NCBI GenBank assembly: GCA_016286055.1
Contig: JAEERW010000005.1
Location: 62,001-126,000, forward strand
DNA: 64,000 nt
Direction: 5' to 3'
Origin: Bacteroidales bacterium
Lineage (GTDB): Bacteria; Bacteroidota; Bacteroidia; Bacteroidales; UBA3824
The notes under the pieces are model-generated. The model saw only the letters and a program-made list of their open reading frames with translations, made no database searches and was not told the DNA's origin. Numbering within the stretch: the first letter of the stretch is position 1; every line of letters begins with the position of its first letter. Positions 28,555 through 37,563 of the stretch are shown here, in pieces. Both the position numbers and the translations under genes were made by a program.

Positions 28555-28574
28555 AGCAACTCAATTAAACCATA

Positions 28575-30098
28575 CTACATTATTGAGATTTTAACAACGG
28601 GACGAGTACGGAATCGTCCAAGATTTTTGCCGTTGCGGGTAATCATCAAATCAATTTGAACACCATTTTGCCAAATATCTGAAACAGGTTCGGCAAGGTC
28701 GCCGGCACGCAATGTGCGCGAGCTCGAAAGCACTTTAAACTGATGATTACCAATATATACAAACTCTTGATGAGCTGCACCTTTGCCGGGCGCTGGGTCG
28801 AAGGTGTTTAACAATACCTTTTGATTTAGTGTCAAAGTTTGCAAATTCAAATTATCCACCGCACGGTAAGCTGGCATCGTTGGTGGTGGTGGCGGTGCAA
28901 CCGTCTTGGGTGGTGCGGGAGGCTGAGGTTTGTCCACATGCTGCACTCCCATTTGAAACATTGTGCTCTCCTCGTCTACCTCGGCGGGAGCAGGTTCTTC
29001 TTTAAACAATTCGCTAAGCACATAGCTTATATCATCAGTAAACTTCTCGATTTTGGTTTCGCCATAAGTAGCAAACTCTTTAAGCACAGTGCTGTTGTTG
29101 AGCGAGTTGCCCACCAAGAAAATCTTATCCAAATCTATAGTTTTGATTTTTTCCTTAGCGAGAAAATTATCGGAAAAGAATGCCGAAAACTGTCGGGAAT
29201 AAAGATACGACAATTTGTTGATTTCGTCGAGCGAGAGGCTCACCTTTATTTTGTTGCCTTGGTTAGCGGCAAACGATGTTTGAAGACTGATAACGGGCTT
29301 GGTCCAGGTGGCTAGCAACTCTACAATTTTTACAGCCTTGTCGTAGTGGCGTATATATTCGCGGTTGATAGCGGCTATATCATCACGGTCGATAATATTC
29401 TCTTGACGGTTAACATCGTCTACTATCTTCTTGGCTATCACTTTTATGCGTGGGTCAATGCCGTAGCCTTCAAACTTTTTGAATGCCAAACGCGACACAT
29501 TTGCACCATCAACATTGATTACCGACATATTCAAGTCCATACCGAGGGCTTCTAATACCGCAAATTTACGATTTTGACAATAGAGGCGGTGTTTAGCTTT
29601 GTAGTACTGCAAGAGCAGGGTATCAAATGTTTCAACCTTTACAAAGTTGAAACATTTTGATTTCCAATAATTCAAAAAGGCGGTTTGTGCTTTTGGTGTG
29701 ATATTCTCGCTAAACACTATGGCTGTGTCGATTACAGTAGCATCCGAAAACTGAAATTCCTCATATTTCGAAATTTCACGGGCGAAAAGCTCACGGATAT
29801 CGCGGATAATAGGATTGAAAAGCGCAATATAATCCTCGTCGAAACCACCGACAGATATTTTCTGTCCACCCTTATCGAGTGCCTGCATAAGGTCGCCGGC
29901 AAACAGGCTCTTGTTGTCGCGAAAATTGATTTTATAGTCAAAACCGTAGTCGATACTGCTGTCGGAGGGATTTATATAAAAATAGAATGGAAATTTTTTC
30001 TCGTCGTTGGTAAATAAGAGCGAAAACTTGTCTTTCAACGGCTGGATTGCCGCTGTAAGGTAGTCGTCGTTCACAAAAACCGCTAATGTCTTGTTCAT
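28575..30098 (-). CDS. Hsp70/actin-fold-like protein with proline-rich linker
   Basis: This 507-residue protein is not clearly in any family I can name, but several features point to a divergent ASKHA (Hsp70/actin) fold. The N-terminal strand is MNKTLAVFVNDD, the internal EALGMDLNMSVINVDG could be a phosphate-loop strand pair, and IDLDKIFLVGNSLNNSTVLK near 330 matches the Hsp70 C-terminal nucleotide-loop pattern. A Pro-rich linker (about 385-415) precedes a beta-rich C-terminal domain ending RFRTRPVVKISI. It lies between PP2C and DUF2339 genes, the usual place for an effector of the kinase/phosphatase pair. Confidence 0.55.
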   Translation of the reverse strand: MNKTLAVFVNDDYLTAAIQPLKDKFSLLFTNDEKKFPFYFYINPSDSSIDYGFDYKINFRDNKSLFAGDLMQALDKGGQKISVGGFDEDYIALFNPIIRDIRELFAREISKYEEFQFSDATVIDTAIVFSENITPKAQTAFLNYWKSKCFNFVKVETFDTLLLQYYKAKHRLYCQNRKFAVLEALGMDLNMSVINVDGANVSRLAFKKFEGYGIDPRIKVIAKKIVDDVNRQENIIDRDDIAAINREYIRHYDKAVKIVELLATWTKPVISLQTSFAANQGNKIKVSLSLDEINKLSYLYSRQFSAFFSDNFLAKEKIKTIDLDKIFLVGNSLNNSTVLKEFATYGETKIEKFTDDISYVLSELFKEEPAPAEVDEESTMFQMGVQHVDKPQPPAPPKTVAPPPPPTMPAYRAVDNLNLQTLTLNQKVLLNTFDPAPGKGAAHQEFVYIGNHQFKVLSSSRTLRAGDLAEPVSDIWQNGVQIDLMITRNGKNLGRFRTRPVVKISIM

Positions 30099-30126
30099 TT
30101 TTGTTACTATATAATAAGGTGTGTGT

Positions 30127-30900
30127 TTACGAAAGAAATCTGAAAACTACAGCTGTGATGTTGTCTTTTCCACCAGCGTTGTATGCCGATTCGGTGAGTG
30201 CGGCGGCAAGTCCGTCGTCAACCTCGTAACGTTTAACAAGGCGATAGATGAGTTCGTCGGTAAGAGCATCGTGAACCCCGTCGGAAAAAGCCATCAGTAT
30301 GTCGCCGTGTTCCAAAGGGCGTGGACCTTCTACATCAATTTTCATCAAGGATAGCTCCTGTCCTATTGCCGATGTCATCATATTGCGTTTAGGATGTGTA
30401 AAGGCTTCTGTTTCGGTGATTTCGCCAGCATCCAACAATTGCTGAACTATGGAATGGTCGTGAGTTTCGCGGCTGAGGCACTCTCTGTTCCATAGATATA
30501 CGCGGCTGTCGCCGATGTTTATGGTGTAATATGCGTTTCCCGTTACAAAAAAACCCGAGAGTGTGGTGCCACAGTTTTTGAAAACTGGGTCGGTGGTGCT
30601 TTTGGCAAGAACCTGCTTGGCAGCCTCCAAAGCTGTATTTCTCAAAAAATCGGATGCCACAAAATTTTGGGGCATATTTTCAAAGGCATTGCGAAACACC
30701 TCCACAGTTTTGGTGCTTGCAAAATCGCCGTGCCCATGACCGCCAACGCCGTCTGCCACAAAACAGAGCATACGACCGTCAATCTCTGGCGAAACGTAAA
30801 ACGAATCCTCTTGTGATGGCTTGCGTCCTTGAATGCTCGAGGTTTCCACTCTATTGGCTCCGCCAGTGTTTCCAAATATTTTTTTTAGCGAGTTCAACAT
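30127..30900 (-). CDS. PP2C-type Ser/Thr phosphatase
   Basis: This 257-residue metal-dependent phosphatase dephosphorylates Ser/Thr residues and is expected to oppose the kinase encoded 22 bp upstream. All metal-binding motifs are visible: RKPSQEDSFY, DGVGGHGHGDFAS near 52, INIGDSRVYLW near 130, MAFSDGVHDALTDE near 207 and DNITAVVFRF at the C-terminus. There is no TM or sensor domain, so it is cytoplasmic. The length is that of the catalytic core alone. The leading tract before the core (about 1-25) is short and basic. Confidence 0.93.
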   Translation of the reverse strand: MLNSLKKIFGNTGGANRVETSSIQGRKPSQEDSFYVSPEIDGRMLCFVADGVGGHGHGDFASTKTVEVFRNAFENMPQNFVASDFLRNTALEAAKQVLAKSTTDPVFKNCGTTLSGFFVTGNAYYTINIGDSRVYLWNRECLSRETHDHSIVQQLLDAGEITETEAFTHPKRNMMTSAIGQELSLMKIDVEGPRPLEHGDILMAFSDGVHDALTDELIYRLVKRYEVDDGLAAALTESAYNAGGKDNITAVVFRFLS

Positions 30901-30921
30901 AAGCGATTGGATATTTACAAG

Positions 30922-32634
30922 TTATTTTTTTGAATGGGAAAGATACTCTCTCGCCATATAACCGTGTTTTTGACTAACTTTCACCTCAACCCAATAATAA
31001 CCATCTTCAATAACCTCCACAGCAGTGCCCTTGGGATACTCTTGCAAAACTTTGCTCGATTTGCTGGCAAGTTCGCGCAATTTGAGGTTTGCCTTGGTGT
31101 ATACAATTTCCCCTTTGTAAAACTTAGAGTCATTGGATTTGGTGGGCGTTTCTGTTTTTGGGGGCGTATTTGTGGTATTTTTTGTTTCCGCTTCTTCTTT
31201 TAGCTCCATAGCCAGCACCACAAGTATTGCTCCAATAAGCAGAAGGAAAATAAAAGTTTGGAATGGTTTGAACCTCGACTTTTGTGGTTGCGCATTCTTG
31301 CTATCATAGCCGATTCCCCGTTTAGCATTTTCACGGATGTCGCGTTCGGTTGCGATCATACGCTCACGGGCTTTTTCAAGTTCCACATCCATAAGTAGCT
31401 CAACAGCCTTTGGGTCTATGGAGTTTTTCGAAGTTTCAAAATCAATATCTTTGCGCTCTTTGCGTGTAATAACACCGTCGGCGGCATATTCGCGGATTTT
31501 GGCGGCGAGCCAATCGGGTACGGATGCTTTTGGTTGTTGAGCATCGTTTACACGAAGCAGTGATAATATCTCATCGCACGAAGCATATCTCGATTCGGGA
31601 TACATCATTGTGCTCTTGTCGGCAATATCTCGGAGCAATGTGTTGTTGATGCCCATAAGTTTGCGACGGTCGGGTGCACCGGCTAGCCATTCAAGCATTA
31701 TCATTCCAAGGGAATAAATGTCGGCACGCTGGTCGGCTGAGTAAGCCTTGTTGTTGAGTTCGGGTGCTGCGTATTTGGGCGTGCCTGCACGTTTGAGGTT
31801 GTCGGGCAGGTCGTCGGCTGTGGCAAGTCCAAAATCTATTATCTTTACATTGTCGCCCTTGTAAGTGAGCATAATGTTGTCGGGCTTGAGGTCGCGGTGA
31901 AATATCTGCTTCTTGTGCACGTAGCTGAGGGCGTCCAAAATCTCTACCAACACGCGGCGCACAAAATTTATATCCTGACGATGTTCCTCGTTGATAACAT
32001 AAGTGAGGGTGCGGCCGTCGATATATTCCATGTAATAATACGGACCTTCGACATCTTCGCCTTTGCCGTATACGTGAACAATGTTGTTGTGTTCGAGAGA
32101 GAAAGCATTTTCAAACTCCTTGTAAAACAGTTCGATATACTGTTGGTTGTTTCTATACTGTTGTTTGATACGTTTGATAATAACTCTGCGTCTGCCTAGA
32201 TGAATAGCGCTGTAAATATCGCTCATAGCTCCCGACGAATCAAGGAGTTTTACCTCCGAGAAAACCTCATCCGACGTTGATAGATTTGCCATAGAGGTCA
32301 TCCCCGACTGTTGCGATTCGTTAACGAAACCAGACCCCGAACCTTCCGACACAAAACCAGATCCCTGATTTTCCGACACGAAACCCGAACCCTGATTATC
32401 CGACACGAAACCCGAACCCTGCGGTATTTCGTCGTTAATTTCTGGATATTCGGTATTCTGTTTGCCGGTAACGTGGGCAATCTCAATTTCGGCGCTTTTG
32501 ATAAGCACAAGCAACTCGCCCATATTTATACCCATATCGGCGGCCTGTTTGCGCAATATCTCACGCTTGCCCTCGGTCATTCCCGTGCGCACATACTGGT
32601 CAATCAGTCTTTTCAGTTCGTCTAACTTATCCAT
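30922..32634 (-). CDS. Ser/Thr protein kinase with TM segment and SH3-like C-terminus
   Basis: This 570-residue transmembrane kinase starts at the ATG at 32634; the track start is a TTG three codons upstream. A helical TerB/EF-hand-like segment (about 1-52) and four Gly/Ser repeats (71-109, unit QGSGFVSEN) precede the kinase domain (about 127-365): Lys154 in VIIKRIK, HRD at 246-248 with DLKPDN, DFG at 267-269 and an AAPEL activation loop. The Gly-rich loop is degenerate (SSGAMSDIYSA). A second TerB-like helical block (about 375-425) follows, then a TM helix (458-476) and a bacterial SH3 domain (507-568). The kinase is cytoplasmic and the SH3 domain periplasmic. PP2C is encoded next door. Confidence 0.9.
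   Translation of the reverse strand: MDKLDELKRLIDQYVRTGMTEGKREILRKQAADMGINMGELLVLIKSAEIEIAHVTGKQNTEYPEINDEIPQGSGFVSDNQGSGFVSENQGSGFVSEGSGSGFVNESQQSGMTSMANLSTSDEVFSEVKLLDSSGAMSDIYSAIHLGRRRVIIKRIKQQYRNNQQYIELFYKEFENAFSLEHNNIVHVYGKGEDVEGPYYYMEYIDGRTLTYVINEEHRQDINFVRRVLVEILDALSYVHKKQIFHRDLKPDNIMLTYKGDNVKIIDFGLATADDLPDNLKRAGTPKYAAPELNNKAYSADQRADIYSLGMIMLEWLAGAPDRRKLMGINNTLLRDIADKSTMMYPESRYASCDEILSLLRVNDAQQPKASVPDWLAAKIREYAADGVITRKERKDIDFETSKNSIDPKAVELLMDVELEKARERMIATERDIRENAKRGIGYDSKNAQPQKSRFKPFQTFIFLLLIGAILVVLAMELKEEAETKNTTNTPPKTETPTKSNDSKFYKGEIVYTKANLKLRELASKSSKVLQEYPKGTAVEVIEDGYYWVEVKVSQKHGYMAREYLSHSKK
32308..32424. repeat. In-frame tandem repeat in kinase gene
   Basis: Four 27-30 bp copies encode QGSGFVS(D/E)N-type units between the N-terminal helices and the kinase domain. 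The DNA copies are nearly identical (CGACACGAAACCCGAACCCT in two of them), so repeat number could vary by slippage or recombination. Confidence 0.7.
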
Positions 32635-32646
32635 CTCTGCCAATTG

Positions 32647-33579
32647 CTATTTTTTTAACACAAACGAAGCCTCCTCCACCTCTGTTTCGTCCAAAAAGAA
32701 TGTTACGGTGTATTGCCCCGGTGTAAGAGTAATGCCATCAGTGTGCCAAGTGAGGCTCAAAGGAGTCTTTTTTCCCGAAAAATGTGAAGTTTTTTTTGCG
32801 GTGTAAGCAATTTCAGAACCAAGATAGTCAAACATGCCTGATTCTGAGGTTCTTAATATATTACCCTTCTGATCAGAAATTCTTACATATACTGTTACGT
32901 TGCCAGGTTGGGCGTATTTGTTTTCGTTGATAGCAAATTTGATATTCACAGAATCCACTTTCTTGGCCTTGCGTACATCAGGAAGGTTTATCTTTATGTT
33001 TGATAACGACAATTTTGATGCTGTCTCCTCGGCTTCTTGTTTCTCTTGGGTGGTCTGTGCAATCTCTTGAACTAATCCAGCGTTCTCTTCCTCAAGGTCT
33101 TTAACTTTGATTTTCAGGCTCGACAGCTCTGTTTTTAAATTGGCCACCTCCTTCTGTTTAGAATCTATCGAACTTAGCATCAAACTTACAAGTTTCTGTG
33201 CCGAGGCGTTTTTGTATCCAGAATTTTGAAACTCTTGGGCAATTTCTTGATTTTGAGAGATGTATCCCTGAATCTGCTTTACAAGTTCTTGAATAATTTT
33301 AGCGTCGGACGAAGAACCACCTTTGCGCTTGATAACGCTTTTGAGACTATCGATTTCCATCTCGCGTATCTTGATGCTGTCGAGAAAATTGCCAAAAGTA
33401 GATATGCTCTGTTCATAATCCAACAGCATAAGGGATTTTTGGTTGTCGGAATCCATATACTGCATAAGTAAAGTCTCGAGGCTGTCGGCTCGCATCTTCT
33501 CTTCTTCAGCGACGCCCAAACCACACGAAACGTTAAGCATTAATAATGAAGCAATTATAATGTATAAAACTCGTTTCAT
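32647..33579 (-). CDS. Coiled-coil lipoprotein with C-terminal beta domain
   Basis: This 310-residue protein has a lipoprotein signal ending LNVSC, two extended coiled-coil stretches (about 28-85 and 120-190, rich in Glu/Lys/Gln/Ser) and a C-terminal immunoglobulin-like beta domain (about 205-310, ending TVTFFLDETEVEEASFVLK). The coiled coils suggest oligomerisation in the periplasm. It is the first gene of the operon that continues into the kinase, whose SH3 domain would face the same compartment, so it could be the kinase's ligand or sensor; this is inference. Its stop lies next to the kinase start region. Confidence 0.7.
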   Translation of the reverse strand: MKRVLYIIIASLLMLNVSCGLGVAEEEKMRADSLETLLMQYMDSDNQKSLMLLDYEQSISTFGNFLDSIKIREMEIDSLKSVIKRKGGSSSDAKIIQELVKQIQGYISQNQEIAQEFQNSGYKNASAQKLVSLMLSSIDSKQKEVANLKTELSSLKIKVKDLEEENAGLVQEIAQTTQEKQEAEETASKLSLSNIKINLPDVRKAKKVDSVNIKFAINENKYAQPGNVTVYVRISDQKGNILRTSESGMFDYLGSEIAYTAKKTSHFSGKKTPLSLTWHTDGITLTPGQYTVTFFLDETEVEEASFVLKK

Positions 33580-33608
33580 AACTATAAACCGTTTATAATT
33601 TTAAAATA

Positions 33609-33616
33609 CAAATATA
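33609..33616 (-). promoter_or_regulatory. -7 promoter element of kinase operon
   Basis: On the minus strand TATATTTG fits TAnnTTTG, 30 bp before the ATG of the coiled-coil lipoprotein. It could drive all eight genes down to traX. Confidence 0.55.
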
Positions 33617-33680
33617 ATAAATCAAATATGGTTAACAAATTAATTTTGCCAAAAATTTTTATAAAAATAAAACTTTGACA

Positions 33681-33688
33681 TATCTTTG
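33681..33688 (+). promoter_or_regulatory. -7 promoter element of ECF sigma gene
   Basis: TATCTTTG is 20 bp before the ATG and predicts a leader of only about 13 bases. It is divergent from the kinase-operon promoter. Confidence 0.55.
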
Positions 33689-33707
33689 CAAAGATTTGCA
33701 ATGAAAT

Positions 33708-34244
33708 ATGGACGACATAGAAATCCTTGAACTGATAAAAAAAGGCGATAAGAGCGCATTTGAATTGCTTTTTAAGCAATATTACCGCATGTTGGTGATA
33801 TTTGCTGCTAAATATTTGCGCTCATATGAAGATGCAGAAGAGCTTGTGCAACAAGTGTTTGTGTCGTTTTGGGAGAAAGCTCCTGCCACCGACATTAATT
33901 CTTCGCTCAAAGCATATCTTTACAGATGGACTGCCAATGCCTGCATTAATCGCATTAAACATTTGAAAATCAAGGATAAATATGCCCAATATGCCATGCA
34001 AGAAATTCAAACTACATTTGACAACAACCTTTCGTTTGTTGAACCCGACCTTGAAGACGACATTCGCAAGGCAGTGGACAATCTACCCGAAAAGTGCCGC
34101 GAGATTTTTATACGCAGCCGTTTCGATAATAAAAAAAATTCCGAGATTGCCGCTGAATTGGGAATCTCGGAAAAGACGGTTGAAAACCAAATGACTATCG
34201 CTTTAAAAAAACTTCGTGCTGAACTCGCTCATTATTTACACTAA
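33708..34244 (+). CDS. ECF-type RNA polymerase sigma factor
   Basis: This 178-residue sigma-70-family regulator of the Bacteroidetes ECF type has region 2 at about 8-75 ([38 protein letters not shown]) and region 4 at about 120-175 ([36 protein letters not shown]). Usually such factors are followed by a FecR-like anti-sigma gene; none is present here. Instead the gene ends tail-to-tail with rho, the two stops overlapping by four bases. It may control the divergent kinase operon, but no matching site is recognisable. Confident as to family, not target. Confidence 0.92.
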   Translation: MDDIEILELIKKGDKSAFELLFKQYYRMLVIFAAKYLRSYEDAEELVQQVFVSFWEKAPATDINSSLKAYLYRWTANACINRIKHLKIKDKYAQYAMQEIQTTFDNNLSFVEPDLEDDIRKAVDNLPEKCREIFIRSRFDNKKNSEIAAELGISEKTVENQMTIALKKLRAELAHYLH

Positions 34245-36088
34245 TCAAGTCCTGCAAGTTTTATATACTCATTCTTGGCGCGAATAAGGAACTCCTCGTT
34301 GTTGATGGTGTTCTTCATATAGTTGAGTAGCCATACCATAGCCTCCTCGGAATTCATGTCGGCAAGATACTTGCGAAGTTTCCAAATAATATCAAGCATA
34401 CCTGGGATAAGAAGTTTGTCTTCACGACGTGTGCTCGAAGCGTTGATATCCACGGCGGGGAAGATACGCTTATTGCTGAGTTTACGGTCGAGCTGGAGCT
34501 CCATATTACCTGTTCCTTTAAATTCCTCAAAAATCACCTCGTCCATCTTGGAGCCGGTGTCGATAAGGGCAGTGGCTATGATGGTGAGCGAACCGCCGTC
34601 TTCGATGTTTCGCGCAGCACCGAAAAAGCGTTTTGGTTTGTGCAACGCGTTGGCGTCGACACCACCAGAAAGTACCTTACCTGATGCCGGAGCAACAGTG
34701 TTGTAGGCACGTGCAAGACGGGTTATGGAGTCAAGAAGTATTACCACATCGTGTCCGCATTCCACCATGCGTTTAGCTTTTTCGAGTACGATATTAGCAA
34801 CTTTCACGTGTTTTTCGGCGGGTTCGTCGAATGTTGATGATATCACCTCGGCCTTAACGCTGCGAGCCATATCGGTAACCTCCTCGGGACGTTCGTCGAT
34901 AAGAAGAATTATCAGATACACATCGGGGTGATTGTCGGCAATGGAGTTGGCTATATCTTTGAGCAATACTGTTTTACCTGTTTTTGGCTGAGCTACTATC
35001 AATCCACGCTGACCCTTGCCAATGGGTGCAAACATGTCCACCACTCGGCATGAGAGGTTTTTGGCGTGTTTGCCGCCGGTAAGGTTGAATTTTTCATCGG
35101 GGAAAAGCGGTGTGAGATAGTCGAAAGGCACACGGTCGCGTATATAATCGGGAGTACGTCCGTTGATTTCGATAACTTTGATAAGCGGAAAGTATTTTTC
35201 GCTCTCTTTTGGGGGACGGATAGTACCGCGAACAGTGTCGCCGGTTTTTAATCCAAAAAGTTTTATCTGGGTTTGCGACACGTAAATGTCGTCGGGACTG
35301 CTGAAATAGTTGAAGTCGCTACTGCGCAAGAAACCGTAACCATCAGGCATAATCTCCAGAACTCCGGTATTTTCAATCAAACCGTCCACATCGAATATTG
35401 CGGATTCTTTCACCACGTTCTTAGCCTCGGTATCGTTTTCTGGTTGAGAAGGAGTTTCCTCATTTTTTTGGTGAGGTTCAGGCTGTTGGTTATCATTCTG
35501 AGCGGGTACGGGTTGGGGAGCCTGCTGTGTTTGGTTCTTTTTAATCAACCTCTTAGAAATTGGCTTAGGATTCTGCACCTCGGGTACATCTGGTTCATCG
35601 TCAGACAACAACGGATTGTCGGCGAGAAAATCGTCGGGCAATGGTTTAAGCTGAAACTGAGGTTGCTGCTTTGACGGTTTCTTAGCACGTTCGGATTGAG
35701 TAGGCTGAGGTTGAGCCACTTGTTCGGTCTGCTGTTGCGATAGTTGCTCGTTTTGGTAGTTCTGAGTACCGTTGGTAATAGAAACCGAAGCAACTGGCTT
35801 GTTTTTGAGCACAAGTCGATGACGTTTTTCGCGGTTTCTTACAGGTGGATCAGGAATCTCAAAGACAGGTGGTTTGCTAGCGCCTTTGGCAGCATCTTCT
35901 TTATTAGATTTAGCTGTTGATTTGGTCGTTGATTTAGCCGCGGGAGCATCTTTTGCCTCTGTAGCTTTTAATATTGTATCAATAAGTTCCTGTTTTTTAA
36001 GGTAATCGGCCTTGGGTATACCCAACGTCTTAGCCAAGTTACGTAATTCAGGAACCAATCTTTTAGACAGTTCTTTTTTGTCGTACAT
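34241..36088 (-). CDS. rho: Transcription termination factor Rho with disordered insert
   Basis: This 615-residue hexameric RNA-dependent ATPase ends transcription. I start at the ATG at 36088 (the track start adds 19 atypical residues). Domains in order: an N-terminal SAP/Rho_N helix bundle (about 4-40), a long Gln/Pro/Lys/Thr-rich insert (about 45-240), the OB-fold RNA-binding domain ([20 protein letters not shown]), then the RecA-like ATPase with P-loop [17 protein letters not shown] and a Walker B segment in [16 protein letters not shown]. Insert-containing Rhos are typical of gut Bacteroidetes, where the insert has been linked to condensate formation. Its end overlaps the sigma gene end by four bases. 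Confidence 0.96.
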   Translation of the reverse strand: MYDKKELSKRLVPELRNLAKTLGIPKADYLKKQELIDTILKATEAKDAPAAKSTTKSTAKSNKEDAAKGASKPPVFEIPDPPVRNREKRHRLVLKNKPVASVSITNGTQNYQNEQLSQQQTEQVAQPQPTQSERAKKPSKQQPQFQLKPLPDDFLADNPLLSDDEPDVPEVQNPKPISKRLIKKNQTQQAPQPVPAQNDNQQPEPHQKNEETPSQPENDTEAKNVVKESAIFDVDGLIENTGVLEIMPDGYGFLRSSDFNYFSSPDDIYVSQTQIKLFGLKTGDTVRGTIRPPKESEKYFPLIKVIEINGRTPDYIRDRVPFDYLTPLFPDEKFNLTGGKHAKNLSCRVVDMFAPIGKGQRGLIVAQPKTGKTVLLKDIANSIADNHPDVYLIILLIDERPEEVTDMARSVKAEVISSTFDEPAEKHVKVANIVLEKAKRMVECGHDVVILLDSITRLARAYNTVAPASGKVLSGGVDANALHKPKRFFGAARNIEDGGSLTIIATALIDTGSKMDEVIFEEFKGTGNMELQLDRKLSNKRIFPAVDINASSTRREDKLLIPGMLDIIWKLRKYLADMNSEEAMVWLLNYMKNTINNEEFLIRAKNEYIKLAGLD

Positions 36089-36142
36089 TGTAATATGATT
36101 GTTTTTTTGTGTTTTAAGAGGACGGCTGTCCTTTTGACGCTG

Positions 36143-36150
36143 CAAATGTA
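36143..36150 (-). promoter_or_regulatory. -7 promoter element of rho
   Basis: TACATTTG on the minus strand lies about 55 bp before the rho ATG. Confidence 0.5.
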
Positions 36151-36209
36151 AAAAGATTATTATCGTTTACCAAAAAAAAATCAATTTTTGTGCAAATTTT
36201 AACGCACAA

Positions 36210-36566
36210 TTATTTTACGATAAGCTTCTTTATAAGAACTTTATCGTCATCGAAAGTAATTTTGGCAAGATAAATGCCTGATTCACAATTCTCTAAAAGA
36301 ATAGAAACATCATCAAAAATATAGTCCTCGTTTTCTTTAGTCTTAATTCGTTTGCCGATAATATTGGTAATTTCAATATTTCTGATAATAGCCGGCGATT
36401 TAAAATTAACCACATTTCCCACTACTGGATTAGGATAAATAATCACCTCGTGAGTGGTCATCTGGTTTTGAACAAAAAAATTGGGGATGATAGTTTTTTG
36501 TGCCTCGGCAGAATAAAATGCCACGCACAACAAAAGAGTCGACAGTATGGTTTTAAAAAGTTTCAT
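36210..36566 (-). CDS. Minimal T9SS-cargo-like protein (signal peptide plus sorting domain)
   Basis: At 118 residues this protein is little more than a signal peptide (1-22, ending SAEA) and a type IX secretion C-terminal sorting domain. The sorting domain shows VIIYPNPVVGNVVNF, RNIEITNIIGKRI, ENCESGIYLAKITFDD and the terminal KVLIKKLIVK. The pattern of three short beta motifs ending in a Lys-rich strand is that of type A CTDs. There is almost no passenger, only about 15 residues in between. It is alone between rho and kdsB. It could be a stripped remnant or a small exported peptide; it indicates that the organism has T9SS. Confidence 0.85.
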   Translation of the reverse strand: MKLFKTILSTLLLCVAFYSAEAQKTIIPNFFVQNQMTTHEVIIYPNPVVGNVVNFKSPAIIRNIEITNIIGKRIKTKENEDYIFDDVSILLENCESGIYLAKITFDDDKVLIKKLIVK

Positions 36567-36643
36567 ATTAACACTTGCTCAAAAATCTGTTATTTTTTAC
36601 GGTTTGACATTAAAATTGTTTCATAAATAATCCAAAAACGGGA

Positions 36644-37399
36644 TTAATCCGTCAAAGGAATGGTTTTAAGTATTTTTTCAAGATCTTCAGGCGTGTCTAC
36701 TGCCAATCCTTCAAAATCGGTAACGCACACCTTTATATTATATCCGTTTTCGATCCAACGGTTCTGCTCGAGTTTTTCTGCCAATTCGAGCGACGACTGC
36801 GGCAAAAGTGTGATCTTCTGCAAAATGTCGGTGCGATAGGCATAAACTCCGATATGCCTATAATACAGATGGTTAGAAACCCACTCTTCGCGAGCTTTAC
36901 CACGGTAAAACGGTATCGGAGAGCGGCTGAAATATACTGCTTGAGAAAGATTGTTGACTATTACTTTTGCAGTGTTTTCGCTAAAAACTTCGTCAGAAGT
37001 CTTGGCACGCTTAACGAGCGTGGCTATCTCTACCGATGGGTCGTTGAAAAGTTGTGCAAGTTGCAAAAGTTGTTGCGGATCAACAAAAGGCTCGTCGCCC
37101 TGAATATTGATAACGGCGGAGAATTCTTTTCCTGTGGCCTGCGAATATTTCATTGCAGCCTCGGCGCAACGGTCGGTACCGCTCTGGTGTTTTTCGGATG
37201 TCATCACTGCACGTCCGCCAAATGATGCAACCTCGTTGTAGATTCTCTGGTCGTCGGTGGCCACCACCACATCGGCAAATGCTTGCGAAGCACGTTCGTA
37301 AACACGATGAATCATTGTTTTGCCGCCTATCATAGCAAGGGGCTTGCCAGGAAAACGCGTTGATGAATAACGCGAAGGGATAATTCCTAATATTTGCAT
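36644..37399 (-). CDS. kdsB: 3-deoxy-manno-octulosonate cytidylyltransferase
   Basis: This 251-residue enzyme makes CMP-Kdo from CTP and Kdo for lipopolysaccharide. The track ORF carries 16 extra hydrophobic residues; the ATG at 37399 gives the conserved beginning GIIPSRYSSTRFPGKPL with the CTP-binding loop. Other family motifs are NIQGDEPFVDP near 97, YFSRSPIPFYR and the IGVYAYRTDIL segment, with LELAEKLEQNRWIENGY at the end. The length is typical. Confidence 0.95.
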   Translation of the reverse strand: MQILGIIPSRYSSTRFPGKPLAMIGGKTMIHRVYERASQAFADVVVATDDQRIYNEVASFGGRAVMTSEKHQSGTDRCAEAAMKYSQATGKEFSAVINIQGDEPFVDPQQLLQLAQLFNDPSVEIATLVKRAKTSDEVFSENTAKVIVNNLSQAVYFSRSPIPFYRGKAREEWVSNHLYYRHIGVYAYRTDILQKITLLPQSSLELAEKLEQNRWIENGYNIKVCVTDFEGLAVDTPEDLEKILKTIPLTD

Positions 37400-37422
37400 A
37401 ATGTTTGATTTTAAAACGAGTG

Positions 37423-37430
37423 CAAAGGTA
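37423..37430 (-). promoter_or_regulatory. -7 promoter element of kdsB
   Basis: TACCTTTG on the minus strand, 24 bp before the kdsB ATG. Confidence 0.55.
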
Positions 37431-37563
37431 AATAATATGATTATCAATACAAAGCATTTGATAAAAAAATTTTTATAAAAAAAAGAGCAAGCGTATCAAA
37501 AAAAACCGTAAATTGTGAGTGCGGAAAAAAAAAAGAGGTTTCCGCTCAAAACAGTTTGAAACA

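Noticed and set aside
32308-32424. Regular 27-30 bp repeat that might be a CRISPR-like array
   Set aside because: Repeats are contiguous and in frame inside the kinase gene.
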